64,000 nt of DNA from positions 2,914,001-2,978,000 of the forward strand of contig NZ_CP158687.1 of the NCBI RefSeq assembly GCF_040580765.1, written 5' to 3'. The notes beneath the pieces were generated by a model that was not told where the DNA came from, did no database searches, and saw only the letters and a list, made by a program, of their open reading frames with translations. The number at the start of each line of letters is the position of its first letter. Within the stretch, counting starts at the first letter, position 1. This document shows positions 1-8,927 of this stretch, piece after piece. The stretch comes from Lentibacter algarum. GTDB taxonomy: Bacteria; Pseudomonadota; Alphaproteobacteria; Rhodobacterales; Rhodobacteraceae. A program made the position numbers and the translations under genes.

Positions 1-997
<997 letters not shown>

Positions 998-1040
998 TCA
1001 TACACGGTGCGTTTTGCACTCATTGGTTGAGGCCTAAGAT

Positions 1041-1079
1041 GAGTCATTGACGATTCGCGGTCAATTTCTTTTTTGAATC
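1041..1079 (-). promoter_or_regulatory. Cluster of three GANTC sites upstream of ccrM
   Basis: GAGTC at 1041, GATTC at 1052 and GAATC at 1075 lie within 39 bp of the rnhB-ccrM gap, the last touching the rnhB stop codon. GANTC is the CcrM target, and the Caulobacter ccrM promoter is known to be sensitive to methylation at GANTC sites in its leader. The cluster is seen directly; a role in autoregulation is inferred. Confidence 0.6.
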
Positions 1080-1710
1080 AGTCACTTACATTTTTTTGTT
1101 GATACAAGATATTGTGCACTGGTTTGAACGAACGTCTATGGTGTGGGGTCACACCAAGATTTTGCAGCGCCAGTCTGTGACTTTTTGATGGATATCCGGC
1201 GTTTGTTTCCCAGCCGTAGCCCGGATACTGTTGCGCCAGTGCCGACATGACATAGTCTCGCCTGATTTTGGCCACAATCGAAGCAGCAGAAATGCTCACT
1301 GATTTGCTATCCCCCTTCACAATCGCCTCTGCCGAGACGGTGAGGCCCTTTGGAATGAGGTTTCCATCAATCAAACAATGGTCAGGCGGTGTCAAAAGGC
1401 CCGCGACGGCACGCTCCATCGCAAGATGCGAAGCACGCAAAATGTTGAGCTGGTCAATTTCTTCCACGCTCGCACTCGCCACGCTCACCTCGGCACAAGA
1501 CAAAATCGCCTCCGCCAAACTTTCCCGCCGCTTGGCGCTCAGTTTCTTACTGTCGTTGAGCCCTTCGGGGATACGCGACATATCAAGCACAACTGCACAG
1601 GCTGTCACTGGACCCGCCAGTGGTCCACGGCCCACCTCGTCAACACCCGCAATACGGGCAAATCCACGGGCCATTGCCGCGCGCTCATAAGAAAAATCTG
1701 GGCCTGTCAT
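1078..1710 (-). CDS. rnhB: Ribonuclease HII
   Basis: Cuts RNA in RNA:DNA hybrids, including single misincorporated ribonucleotides. The 210-residue length is normal. The signature GVDEVGRGPLAG supplies the Asp24-Glu25 pair, and the third catalytic Asp is in CLIDGN (Asp115). The start at 1710 keeps the N-terminal PDFSYERAAMARGF typical of alphaproteobacterial RNase HII, although no Shine-Dalgarno sequence precedes it; a shorter start at Met13 is possible. The first codons lie inside the 3' arm of a terminator-like hairpin (1696-1742), so expression may depend on read-through or refolding. It ends 90 bp before the ccrM start on the same strand. Confidence 0.95.
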   Translation of the reverse strand: MTGPDFSYERAAMARGFARIAGVDEVGRGPLAGPVTACAVVLDMSRIPEGLNDSKKLSAKRRESLAEAILSCAEVSVASASVEEIDQLNILRASHLAMERAVAGLLTPPDHCLIDGNLIPKGLTVSAEAIVKGDSKSVSISAASIVAKIRRDYVMSALAQQYPGYGWETNAGYPSKSHRLALQNLGVTPHHRRSFKPVHNILYQQKNVSD

Positions 1711-1742
1711 TCTGCCAGATGACAGAGAGAGCAGGCCCAGAT
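1696..1742 (-). terminator. Terminator-like hairpin overlapping the rnhB start codon
   Basis: Perfect 11-bp inverted repeat ATCTGGGCCTG (1696-1706) / CAGGCCCAGAT (1732-1742), with a further inner TCAT/ATGA pairing. Read on the minus strand, the 3' arm is followed at once by TTTTTC, as in an intrinsic terminator for the upstream gene at 1753-2229. The rnhB ATG (1708-1710) lies within the paired 3' portion. Confidence 0.65.
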
Positions 1743-1752
1743 CAAGCAGGTA

Positions 1753-2229
1753 TTATCCGTTCAGGCGGTATCCGTTCCGCTTCAGGCAGCCCGCCTGATA
1801 GCCCGTGCGCACACCACGTGGCCCCTTCACTCTGATCTCACAAGCGCGTGGAAGGCTCTCGGACCAGCGATAATTGTTCTGCAAACAACGCCCGTTCATA
1901 TAGCGCAGCGTGTCACGGCGCGTCTGAACCGTGGTCAGACACCGCTGCGGCAAAGTCATTTTGCGAACACGCTGGGGCAAAGGCTTCGGATCTACTTGGA
2001 CATGCCGACGCACACCATGACCATGTTGGTTCTGTGGTTTGGCATGATAACTGTGTTGATCACGGCGGTCGTCATTGCGATCACTGATCGCCTTCCCAAG
2101 CAACACAAGCGCCGCAATCCCAGCAATAGCGCGTGCAGTATCCCGATCGTCTGCACGGGCGGGTGCCGCGCTCAATGAAGCAGCAACAAGCGCACTCAAC
2201 GCAATCGAAGCAATAAATTTACGTGACAT
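1753..2229 (-). CDS. Secreted basic protein of unknown function
   Basis: Not recognised as a named family. From the ATG at 2229 (preceded by AAGGAGA eight bases upstream) it encodes 158 residues. A Sec signal peptide (MSRKFIASIALSALVAASLSA, cleavage near APARA) leads into a second short hydrophobic stretch (AIAGIAALVLLGKAI), then an Arg/His/Gln-rich middle, and a C-terminal half with four cysteines that may form two disulfides (LPQRCLTTV, GRCLQN, RACEIRV, AGCLKR). A longer in-frame ATG at 2277 lacks a ribosome site and would disrupt the signal peptide. Probably a periplasmic protein; several roseobacter genomes carry similar small Cys/Arg-rich proteins, but no function can be given. Confidence 0.7.
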   Translation of the reverse strand: MSRKFIASIALSALVAASLSAAPARADDRDTARAIAGIAALVLLGKAISDRNDDRRDQHSYHAKPQNQHGHGVRRHVQVDPKPLPQRVRKMTLPQRCLTTVQTRRDTLRYMNGRCLQNNYRWSESLPRACEIRVKGPRGVRTGYQAGCLKRNGYRLNG

Positions 2230-2405
2230 TAGAACATCTCCTTTCGGTTTCAGGGCGGCACGCACTCTCTTGTGCAAACCAGCGATGAAGCCAAAATCAG
2301 AAATCCCCCAAAGTCAGGCAATAACAGCCCACTGCTATCAGATAGCATCTGCCCCAAGGGCGCATGGATATTGAATATCAATCCCAAAACGCGCAGTCTG
2401 ATCGC

Positions 2406-2690
2406 ATGAAAAACATCATACTTATATCCGCTGCTCTCGCGCTCCTCTCCTCCCCGCTTCACGCGGCCGATTGCTATGCCGACTACAAGGCCAAGCAAGA
2501 CAACCCGCTTAAGCTTCACTATGGCGTCGCCCAAATCACAGGCGCCTGCACCGCAGCCTCCGCCCGTTCCCAGCTTACGCCACGCCTTGCCAAAGGCGGA
2601 TGGGTGTTGCTCAATGTTGTTTCGGTGTTTGACGCCAGCGGCCTTAATGAGAGGAAAGAGAGTGCAGGACCCTTCTATCTCCGCTTCTGA
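2406..2690 (+). CDS. Small exported protein of unknown function
   Basis: Encodes 94 residues from the ATG at 2406. A clear signal peptide (MKNIILISAALALLSSPLHAA) is followed by a 74-residue mature domain with two cysteines (ADCYADYK and ITGACTAA) that could form one disulfide. The end, GPFYLRF, with its terminal aromatic residue could indicate envelope association but the protein is too short for a beta-barrel. An upstream in-frame ATG at 2364 is less likely because it would bury the signal peptide. It is followed after 4 bp by a membrane winged-helix protein, so the two may be cotranscribed. Function unknown. Confidence 0.65.
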   Translation: MKNIILISAALALLSSPLHAADCYADYKAKQDNPLKLHYGVAQITGACTAASARSQLTPRLAKGGWVLLNVVSVFDASGLNERKESAGPFYLRF

Positions 2691-2694
2691 GCGT

Positions 2695-3366
2695 ATGAGT
2701 AATCCAAACCGCACCGTCTTTATCGGGATCGCGGCAATCGTCGCAATCTTGCTCATCGCCGCCGTCGTGCTGTTCTTCACGCTCCCCGATGCTGGCGCTT
2801 TCAACGCGCGAGTTGAGCAGCTCTTTGTCGAAAATGACAACTTGAGCACGCAAGCAGAAATCAAATTGCTCGAAATTCTGGCCCAGTCCGGTACAGCCTT
2901 CTCAGACACGCTCTCAAGCTACCGAATGGTGATTTTTGTGTTGCTTGTTTTCGCCGCCGCAATGCTTATCGCCGCGTTCGTCTTTCTCATGATGCTCGCC
3001 GCCTTCAGCCGCCGCATGGCCACCATTGAGCGCTCAGGGATTCAGGTTAATTCACTCCTCATCAGTCGTGAAGAAAACACCGTCTATCTGAACAACATGG
3101 GGTTCAAGCTCACAGGCGCCGCTATGGAAACCCTAAGTGTCCTCGCCGAAGCCCGTATGGATGACGATGTGCTCAACGGCGCTGAAATAGAGGCCGTCAT
3201 CTCAGGTCGCCTCGCCTCAGATTGCGACGAAGCGGCAGGCGCCACTCGTATCAAGCGTTTGCGCGACACATTGGGCAATCAGCTTGTCTCAGAACTGCTG
3301 ATCAAAAACATTGCCCGTCGTGGCTATATCCTCAGCATAGACAAAAGCGTGATCCAAGTGCTCTAG
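2695..3366 (+). CDS. Membrane-anchored winged-helix protein, putative regulator
   Basis: Encodes 223 residues from the ATG at 2695. The first membrane helix (about residues 8-30, TVFIGIAAIVAILLIAAVV) is followed by a periplasmic segment of roughly 45 residues, and a second helix (about 78-105, MVIFVLLVFAAAMLIAAFV). The C-terminal cytoplasmic half ends in IKRLRDTLGNQL...IKNIARRGYILSI, which resembles the recognition helix and wing of OmpR/ToxR-type DNA-binding domains. No receiver domain is present. This gives a one-component, membrane-tethered layout (inference); the DNA-binding domain is C-terminal, unlike ToxR. An alternative start at 2476 would extend through the preceding gene and is rejected. 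It ends in a two-hairpin repeat shared with two other convergent sites in the window. Confidence 0.65.
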   Translation: MSNPNRTVFIGIAAIVAILLIAAVVLFFTLPDAGAFNARVEQLFVENDNLSTQAEIKLLEILAQSGTAFSDTLSSYRMVIFVLLVFAAAMLIAAFVFLMMLAAFSRRMATIERSGIQVNSLLISREENTVYLNNMGFKLTGAAMETLSVLAEARMDDDVLNGAEIEAVISGRLASDCDEAAGATRIKRLRDTLGNQLVSELLIKNIARRGYILSIDKSVIQVL

Positions 3367-3390
3367 CCCCCGAAAGAGCTGTTTTCTTTT

Positions 3391-3470
3391 TCTTTCCAAA
3401 AGTATCCCAGGGGGTGCGGGGGACTGGTCCCCCGCTTCAATCGGGTTTTCGCAACGCGAAAATCCGAAAT
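3391..3470. repeat. Two-hairpin dispersed repeat, copy A
   Basis: Contains the hairpin GCGGGGGAC/GTCCCCCGC (3416-3435) and the hairpin TTTTCGC-aac-GCGAAAA (3445-3461), preceded by TATCCCAGG. The same layout recurs at 14672-14746 (inverted) and 23525-23604. It lies between two convergent genes and probably terminates both. Confidence 0.75.
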
Positions 3471-4006
3471 CAAATCGCCGCGCGTAGATTTGCCATGAGC
3501 GCAGTCAAGTTCTTCACATAAAGCTCGCCCTGCAAACGTCCTTCAGCATCAAACTCATTGTAGCTTGCCGCAACTGTCACTTCGGGACCGGCAACAATTT
3601 TGGGCTGAAAGGGTGTCATGCAGCTGTGCAACATAACAAGCCCACGGTCGCCACCAGAGCGCCCCGCTGCTGATGACATCAGCGCAACAGGCTTGCCCGC
3701 CCATGCGCTGCCCTCCACACGGCTCACCCAATCCAGCGCATTCTTCAAAACGCCAGAAAGGCCACGGTTATACTCCGGTGTCGAAATCACGACAGCATCC
3801 GCCTCAGAAATCTGTGCCGCAAGCTTTTGCACAGCAGCAGGCACGCCTTCAGCCGCTTCCAGATCGCCGTCATAAAGTGGCAGATTGAGGTCAGCGAGTG
3901 TAAGCTTTGCATCGCCCATAAGCCGCGCCGCTTCTTGCAGCAGCAAGGTGTTGGTTGAGCCTTTGCGCAGAGCGCCAGAAAGTCCGAGAAGTTTTACATG
4001 AGCCAT
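3470..4006 (-). CDS. NADPH-dependent FMN reductase / NAD(P)H:quinone oxidoreductase family
   Basis: Flavodoxin-fold reductase of 178 residues that probably uses NAD(P)H to reduce FMN, quinones or azo compounds in the cytoplasm. The N-terminal phosphate-binding loop is LSGALRKGSTNTLLL, and the flavin-contacting loop is STPEYNRGLSGVLKNALDW, both typical of the ArsH/YieF-like FMN_red family. The start at 4006 is chosen because GGAGG lies five bases upstream; the longer ATG at 4018 would place this ribosome site inside the gene. Stands alone, convergent with the winged-helix gene. Confidence 0.85.
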   Translation of the reverse strand: MAHVKLLGLSGALRKGSTNTLLLQEAARLMGDAKLTLADLNLPLYDGDLEAAEGVPAAVQKLAAQISEADAVVISTPEYNRGLSGVLKNALDWVSRVEGSAWAGKPVALMSSAAGRSGGDRGLVMLHSCMTPFQPKIVAGPEVTVAASYNEFDAEGRLQGELYVKNLTALMANLRAAI

Positions 4007-4088
4007 TGTGGCCTCCATTTATGAAGTCCCCTCGCTCCTAAACTGACGGCGCTCCCACAGCAATTCTCACAAGCGCACAGCCCCTGTG

Positions 4089-4124
4089 CAAAAAAGAAAA
4101 GGCCCCACCGTTTCTGGCAGGGCC
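4089..4124 (-). terminator. Rho-independent terminator upstream of FMN reductase gene
   Basis: On the minus strand GGCCCTG...TGGGGCC forms a stem (4101-4124) followed by TTTTCTTTTTT. It lies 24 bp after the stop of the OmpA-family lipoprotein gene and should end that transcript. Confidence 0.8.
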
Positions 4125-4147
4125 GGTTCATGTCGATGTCACGAAAG

Positions 4148-4807
4148 TTATACGCTTGGCGTAATCACAATCTCCACACGACGGTTCAGTTGACGGCCTT
4201 CTGGCGTCAAGTTCGTCGCCAAAGGCATGTCTTCGCCGCGGCCCACGGCCTGCATGCGGAAGCTGTTCACACCTTCACTCGCCAAGATAGCCGTAACCGC
4301 CTGTGCGCGGCGTAAGCTAAGGCTCTGATTATAGCCTGCGTCGCCCGTGTTATCGGTATGCCCAACCACTTGCACAGTTGACTCGCCATAGGTGTTGAGG
4401 CTGCTCGCCACAGCGCGAATATCGCTTGTAAGGTCAGGGCGCAGGCTCGCACTGTCTGTCGCAAACAAAATATCCTGCGGCATCGTCACAATCAGGCGCT
4501 CGCCCGTATTCACAATCTTCGCATCATTGCCAAGCTTGGCCCGCAAATCCCGCTCTTGCTGATCGAGCGCTGCACCCGTCAGCCCGCCAAGACCTGCTCC
4601 GACAATTGCGCCACGAAAGGCGCCTTTCTTGCCGTCACTTTGGGTCAGTCCGCCAATAAGCGCCCCTGCGGCCGCCCCGATCAGCGCACCTTCCTTGGCT
4701 TTGCGGTTCGGATCATCAGGATTTACAAGTCCCGGGTCAGTACACCCTGCAAGCAATACCATCGCGCTCACAGCGCTCACGCTAATAAATTTTGAAATTA
4801 TCTTCAT
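4148..4807 (-). CDS. OmpA-family lipoprotein with glycine-zipper segment
   Basis: Encodes 219 residues. The signal peptide ends in the lipobox LLAGC (Cys about residue 22), so the protein should be lipid-anchored. Residues about 40-85 are rich in glycine and alanine (GALIGAAAGALIGG, GAIVGAGLGGLTGAALD), a glycine-zipper segment that may insert in or lie on a membrane. The C-terminal half is an OmpA-like peptidoglycan-binding domain with HTDNTGDAGYNQSLSLRRA and the conserved NRRVEI near the end. It resembles E. coli YiaD and would tether the outer membrane to peptidoglycan. The start at 4807 is chosen over 4834 because the signal peptide begins there, with GAGG upstream. Confidence 0.88.
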   Translation of the reverse strand: MKIISKFISVSAVSAMVLLAGCTDPGLVNPDDPNRKAKEGALIGAAAGALIGGLTQSDGKKGAFRGAIVGAGLGGLTGAALDQQERDLRAKLGNDAKIVNTGERLIVTMPQDILFATDSASLRPDLTSDIRAVASSLNTYGESTVQVVGHTDNTGDAGYNQSLSLRRAQAVTAILASEGVNSFRMQAVGRGEDMPLATNLTPEGRQLNRRVEIVITPSV

Positions 4808-4920
4808 ATCTGCCTCGTCTTTTTTGCCACACACTCTGTGGCTTGTGTGCTATATATACGCCTTGCCACCGCCCACAAAGAAGCAACACTCGCGTGATCG
4901 GCAGCAATTCGCCCATCCGC

Positions 4921-5763
4921 TCACGCCTCTTCGCGCGCAGACTCCCAAGCAAGCAGTGCACGTTTCACAGGCAAGCCCCAGTGATAGCCTCCCAGCGCCC
5001 CTGATTTTCGAAGCGCACGGTGACACGGGATCAACCAGCTCACAGGGTTGCGTCCCACAGCCGTACCAACCGCCCGCACAGCCCTAGGATGTCCAATCGC
5101 CCCAGCAATCTCGCTGTATGTGGTCACATGGCCCGAAGGGACTTGCAACAAAGCCTCCCATACCTTGATCTGAAAGGGCGCCCCGATAAGGTGCAGTGCC
5201 GTTTCGCCGCTTTGCTCCTGTCCCGCCTTAACCCAGCCATGAAGCGCAGCTGGTTTCTCTACAAATCCCGCCTTTGGCCAGCGCTGCGCCAAGTCCTCAA
5301 AGCAAGCCTCACGGCCCATCTCTTCGGCAAATCCCATGCCGCAAATTCCGCGCTTTGTGCCCATCACAAGCGTTTCGCCAAAGGGTGTATCAAACCAGCC
5401 ATAGTTCACAGTCAGTCCCGCCCCCTTCTTGGCAAACTCCCCGGGGCTCATTGCTTCCCAACGCAGAAAAAGGTCGTGCAGCCGGCCGCCGCCTGACAGT
5501 CCAACAGATTGCGCTGTTTCAAGCGTGGTAAACCGCTCGTTCAACATCCGCTTCGCCTGCCCAAGCTGCAAATACTGCTGATAGCGCTTGGGAGAGACAC
5601 CCACCCATGCGGAAAAGACCCTTTGAAAATGTGCCGTACTCATCTGCATCTCACCCGCCAGAGCCTCAAGCGAAAGCGGCACCTCAGACGCGTCAATCGC
5701 CTCCAAAGCACGGCGCATAAGTTGGTAATGATAGCGCCCTTCGGGCTGATCCATCTTCATCAT
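4921..5763 (-). CDS. ada: Ada-like O6-methylguanine-DNA methyltransferase with AraC-type domain
   Basis: Suicide DNA-repair protein that transfers the methyl group of O6-methylguanine to its own cysteine. The first 100 residues form an AraC-type helix-turn-helix domain (LEALAGEMQMSTAHFQRVF...GVSPKRYQQYLQLGQAKRML). The C-terminal half has the MGMT active-site motif PCHRALRKSGALGGYHWG, with the acceptor Cys in IPCHR. The N-terminal Zn/Cys phosphotriester-repair domain of E. coli Ada (about 90 residues) is absent, so this is the short AraC-MGMT form common in alphaproteobacteria. It may still regulate transcription, but methyl-phosphotriester sensing is lost. Length 280 residues; it is divergent from nth, another base-repair gene, across 106 bp. 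Confidence 0.9.
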   Translation of the reverse strand: MMKMDQPEGRYHYQLMRRALEAIDASEVPLSLEALAGEMQMSTAHFQRVFSAWVGVSPKRYQQYLQLGQAKRMLNERFTTLETAQSVGLSGGGRLHDLFLRWEAMSPGEFAKKGAGLTVNYGWFDTPFGETLVMGTKRGICGMGFAEEMGREACFEDLAQRWPKAGFVEKPAALHGWVKAGQEQSGETALHLIGAPFQIKVWEALLQVPSGHVTTYSEIAGAIGHPRAVRAVGTAVGRNPVSWLIPCHRALRKSGALGGYHWGLPVKRALLAWESAREEA

Positions 5764-5869
5764 ATGTCTCCTTAGCTGATACCCTAGCCTCCAGAACGCC
5801 CCCCCGCGACCCGTTTCCTGCGCAAATCAATATCTTGCCTGTCGCCCCTCTCGCGGGCATACCTTCCCC

Positions 5870-6514
5870 ATGGCCAAGCAACTCAATTATCAAACGCTCC
5901 GAGAGATTTTCACCCGCTTTCACGCAGCAGATCCCGCCCCCGTGGGCGAGCTCGATCATGTGAATGTCTATACCCTTGTCGTCGCCGTGGCGCTCTCCGC
6001 CCAAGCCACAGATGTAGGCGTGAACAAAGCCACAAAAGAACTGTTCAAAATTGCCGATACACCTGAAAAAATGCTGGCTCTGGGCGAAGAGGGTCTGATT
6101 GAGCACATCAAGACAATCGGCCTCTTCCGTAACAAAGCCAAAAACGTCATCAAGCTCAGCCGTATCTTGGTTGAGGACTATGGCGGCGAAGTCCCCAATT
6201 CCCGCGCAGCGCTTGTCTCGCTCCCAGGCGTGGGCCGCAAGACAGCCAATGTCGTGCTGAATATGTGGTGGCGTATGCCTGCGCAGGCCGTTGATACGCA
6301 TATCTTCCGTGTCGGCAACCGCTCGGGGATTTGCCCTGGCAAAGATGTCGACGCAGTCGAGCGCGCAATCGAAGACAATATACCCGCGGACTTTCAGCTC
6401 CACGCACATCACTGGCTTATCCTGCATGGCCGCTACCATTGCAAAGCGCGCAAGCCGCTTTGCGCCACCTGTATCATCCGCGATCTCTGTGAATTTGAGG
6501 AAAAGAACCTATGA
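5870..6514 (+). CDS. nth: Endonuclease III
   Basis: Base-excision repair glycosylase and AP lyase acting on oxidised pyrimidines. The 214 residues include the helix-hairpin-helix LPGVGRKTANVVL, containing the catalytic Lys, followed by the catalytic Asp in AVDTHIFRV. The [4Fe-4S] cluster cysteines are at the C-terminus in the usual spacing C-x6-C-x2-C-x5-C (CKARKPLCATCIIRDLC). Its stop overlaps the next start as ATGA, so it is translationally coupled to the downstream PfkB kinase. Confidence 0.96.
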   Translation: MAKQLNYQTLREIFTRFHAADPAPVGELDHVNVYTLVVAVALSAQATDVGVNKATKELFKIADTPEKMLALGEEGLIEHIKTIGLFRNKAKNVIKLSRILVEDYGGEVPNSRAALVSLPGVGRKTANVVLNMWWRMPAQAVDTHIFRVGNRSGICPGKDVDAVERAIEDNIPADFQLHAHHWLILHGRYHCKARKPLCATCIIRDLCEFEEKNL

Positions 6515-7500
6515 AAAAGTATCAAGTCGTCGGCATCGGCAACGCAGTCGTTGATGTGATCACCCAATCAACCGACACTTTCCTTGCAGAGATGGGGATC
6601 GCAAAAGGCATCATGCAGCTGGTCGAGACTCAGCGCTCAGAAGAGCTCTTTTCTGCAATGGACGAGCGCGTCCAGACTCCGGGCGGCTCGGTTGCCAATA
6701 CAATCGCAGGCATCGGCAGTCTTGGCCTCGCCACCGGCTTCATAGGCCGCGTGCGCGACGATGAGCTAGGCCACTTCTACGCTGACGCGATGACACGCGA
6801 AGGCATCGACTTCGTAAATGCTCCCGTCGCAGGGGGCGAGCTGCCCACCTCACGCTCAATGATTTTTGTTTCCCCCGATGGCGAACGCTCGATGAACACC
6901 TATCTCGGTATTTCAGCCGAGCTTGGCCCCGATGACGTTGATGAAAGCGTTGCCGCTGGCGCTGAGGTTGTGTTCCTTGAGGGCTATCTCTTTGACAAAG
7001 ACAAAGGCAAAGACGCCTTCATCCGTACAGCCCGCGCCTGCCGTGCCGCTGGCGGCAAAGCAGGTATCGCAATTTCCGATCCCTTCTGCGTCGAGCGCCA
7101 CCGCGCCGATTTCGTCAGCCTCATCGAGAACGAAATGGACTTCGTCATCGGCAACGAAGCCGAAATTCGCTCGCTCTATCAGGACAATGATCTCGAGGCC
7201 GATCTCGCCCGCGTCGCCGCCGCATGTCCGCTTGTCGTCTGCACCCGTTCGGGCGATGGCGTCAGCATCATGCATGAAGGCAAGCGCACCGATATCCCCG
7301 TTACAAAGATCGTCCCCGTTGATGCCACAGGCGCAGGCGACCAGTTTGCCGCTGGCTTCCTCTTCGGCCTCGTTTCGGGCCGCGATATGGAAACATGTGG
7401 CCGTATGGGCAATGTCTGCGCCGCCGAGGTGATCAGCCACATCGGCCCGCGTCCCGAAGTCGACATGAAGGCGCTGTTCGCCGAGCACGGCCTGCTCTAA
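6511..7500 (+). CDS. PfkB-family kinase, probable adenosine kinase
   Basis: Ribokinase-fold sugar/nucleoside kinase of 329 residues. The N-terminal half has the glycine pair GGSVANTIAGIGSLG, and the C-terminal PfkB signature DATGAGDQFAAGFLFGL carries the catalytic Asp and anion hole. Alphaproteobacterial proteins with this N-terminus (GIGNAVVDVI) are usually annotated adenosine kinase, which would recycle the adenosine released by AhcY (gene at 43194). The substrate cannot be proven from sequence. Translationally coupled to nth (4-base overlap) and convergent, with only 4 bp between, with the MmgE/PrpD gene. Confidence 0.88.
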   Translation: MKKYQVVGIGNAVVDVITQSTDTFLAEMGIAKGIMQLVETQRSEELFSAMDERVQTPGGSVANTIAGIGSLGLATGFIGRVRDDELGHFYADAMTREGIDFVNAPVAGGELPTSRSMIFVSPDGERSMNTYLGISAELGPDDVDESVAAGAEVVFLEGYLFDKDKGKDAFIRTARACRAAGGKAGIAISDPFCVERHRADFVSLIENEMDFVIGNEAEIRSLYQDNDLEADLARVAAACPLVVCTRSGDGVSIMHEGKRTDIPVTKIVPVDATGAGDQFAAGFLFGLVSGRDMETCGRMGNVCAAEVISHIGPRPEVDMKALFAEHGLL

Positions 7501-7504
7501 AGCC

Positions 7505-8857
7505 TCACGGGGCTGCAAGCACCAAATCAAGCAGCCCCGCAAACTCTTTGCTGTCCAAAGCATCAAACCGAAGACATAGCGCCCTGATTTTCTCAGCGCG
7601 CGCACGGCCCAAAACGGGGTCAGCAAACATATGGAATTTGTCGCGCATCTCGTCTTCACTCAAAGGCGCGTCCACATCGCCCCTCGCCGAGCGCGGCTCC
7701 GCCTCATACCGTGCGCCGTCTTTGGTAATAATCGTCACAGCCGCCCAGCGCTTCTCCACCGAACGCGCCGTCATCTCCGCATCGTCAATAAGTTCTGTCG
7801 CTTCACTCACGCGGATGATGTCTTGGTCTGCAAGAACAGCCGCGTCCATCTCACGCGCGCCAAACCCGCCACGCACAATCATCGTCGCAACAGGAAAGGC
7901 AATCGAATATGCGAGCTCGTCAATGCTCGCGGGCCTATGTCCCGCCAGCCGCGTGGCATAGTGAAACGTGCGAATTTCAACCCGCTCCACATCGGCGTGG
8001 TGCAGCCCGTTTTCCTCCATCAAAGCCTGCGCCGCATCCATTGAAGGGTGCGCCCAGCGGCAACACGGAAACTTCTTGTAATGCGTGTCCGCGAGTGTCA
8101 TCCACTCAGAGCCTAAGCCAGCCCAAAATGCTGCCGCCTCCTCACTTTCACAAGTCAGCGCAGGTGCGCCCGTGAAGCCGTCCATCGCTAAATATCCAGC
8201 CGTCACACCACTGGGCGCGCCCCAGCCCACACCGTCGCGCAGCATGGTTGGAAAGTCGATACAGCGCATCATCTGGCTTCTTGGCCCGTGATATTCACCG
8301 ATCCCAGCCGCGTGCCGCACACGTTCGTCATCAAGCCCAAGCATCCGTGCCACAGCCACAGCCACGCCCACGGCGGTCCAACTTCCCGAGGTGTGATAAT
8401 CAGGGCAAGTGGCGTGCTGTGCCTTGCCCGCGCGCGTGCTCACCTCATATCCAATCGCCAGCCAGAGCAGAAAGTCTGCCCCTGTCACGGCACGCCCCTC
8501 AGCCCGCATAGCATCAGCAACCGCCAGCAAAGCAGGGAAAACCGCGCTGCCCACATGGCCCTTGTTCGGCGTCGTCCCGTCATGCGCATCGACACTATCA
8601 ACGGTAAATCCACCAGCCATAGCCGCGCCCACCGGGCTCACAACTCGCCCATCCATCAGCATGCGTGCAGCACCCGCACTGCCAGCGCCAAAGAGACGAA
8701 CAGTGCTCTTGCGGGCCGCCTCAGCCATATCAGTTGTCGCACCAATCGCGGCCACACCCATCGTGTCGGCAAAGCTCACCCTGAGCAAAGCGCGCATCGC
8801 CTCGGGCACATCTTCATATGTCAGCCCCGTGGCAAACTCATGCATCGCTTTTGTCAT
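7505..8857 (-). CDS. MmgE/PrpD family protein
   Basis: Encodes 450 residues of the MmgE/PrpD family, whose characterised members include 2-methylcitrate dehydratase and cis-aconitate decarboxylase. Family features include an all-alpha N-terminal region (YEDVPEAMRALLRVSFADTMGVAAIG), the conserved VDSVDAHDGT, and AHDGTTPNKGHVGSAVFPALLA. No other methylcitrate-cycle gene (prpB, prpC) is adjacent, so the physiological substrate is uncertain. It is monocistronic by position: convergent with the PfkB kinase and followed downstream by nothing on its own strand. Confidence 0.85.
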   Translation of the reverse strand: MTKAMHEFATGLTYEDVPEAMRALLRVSFADTMGVAAIGATTDMAEAARKSTVRLFGAGSAGAARMLMDGRVVSPVGAAMAGGFTVDSVDAHDGTTPNKGHVGSAVFPALLAVADAMRAEGRAVTGADFLLWLAIGYEVSTRAGKAQHATCPDYHTSGSWTAVGVAVAVARMLGLDDERVRHAAGIGEYHGPRSQMMRCIDFPTMLRDGVGWGAPSGVTAGYLAMDGFTGAPALTCESEEAAAFWAGLGSEWMTLADTHYKKFPCCRWAHPSMDAAQALMEENGLHHADVERVEIRTFHYATRLAGHRPASIDELAYSIAFPVATMIVRGGFGAREMDAAVLADQDIIRVSEATELIDDAEMTARSVEKRWAAVTIITKDGARYEAEPRSARGDVDAPLSEDEMRDKFHMFADPVLGRARAEKIRALCLRFDALDSKEFAGLLDLVLAAP

Positions 8858-8927
8858 GAAAAACTCCCCCGCCTTTCAGCGAGAGAGTGACAGAGCTAGC
8901 ACGTTTGAGAAGCCCTAAAATGTGGCG

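Noticed and set aside
6913..7659. 248-codon minus-strand frame across the PfkB kinase
   Set aside because: Antisense shadow of a well-supported kinase gene.
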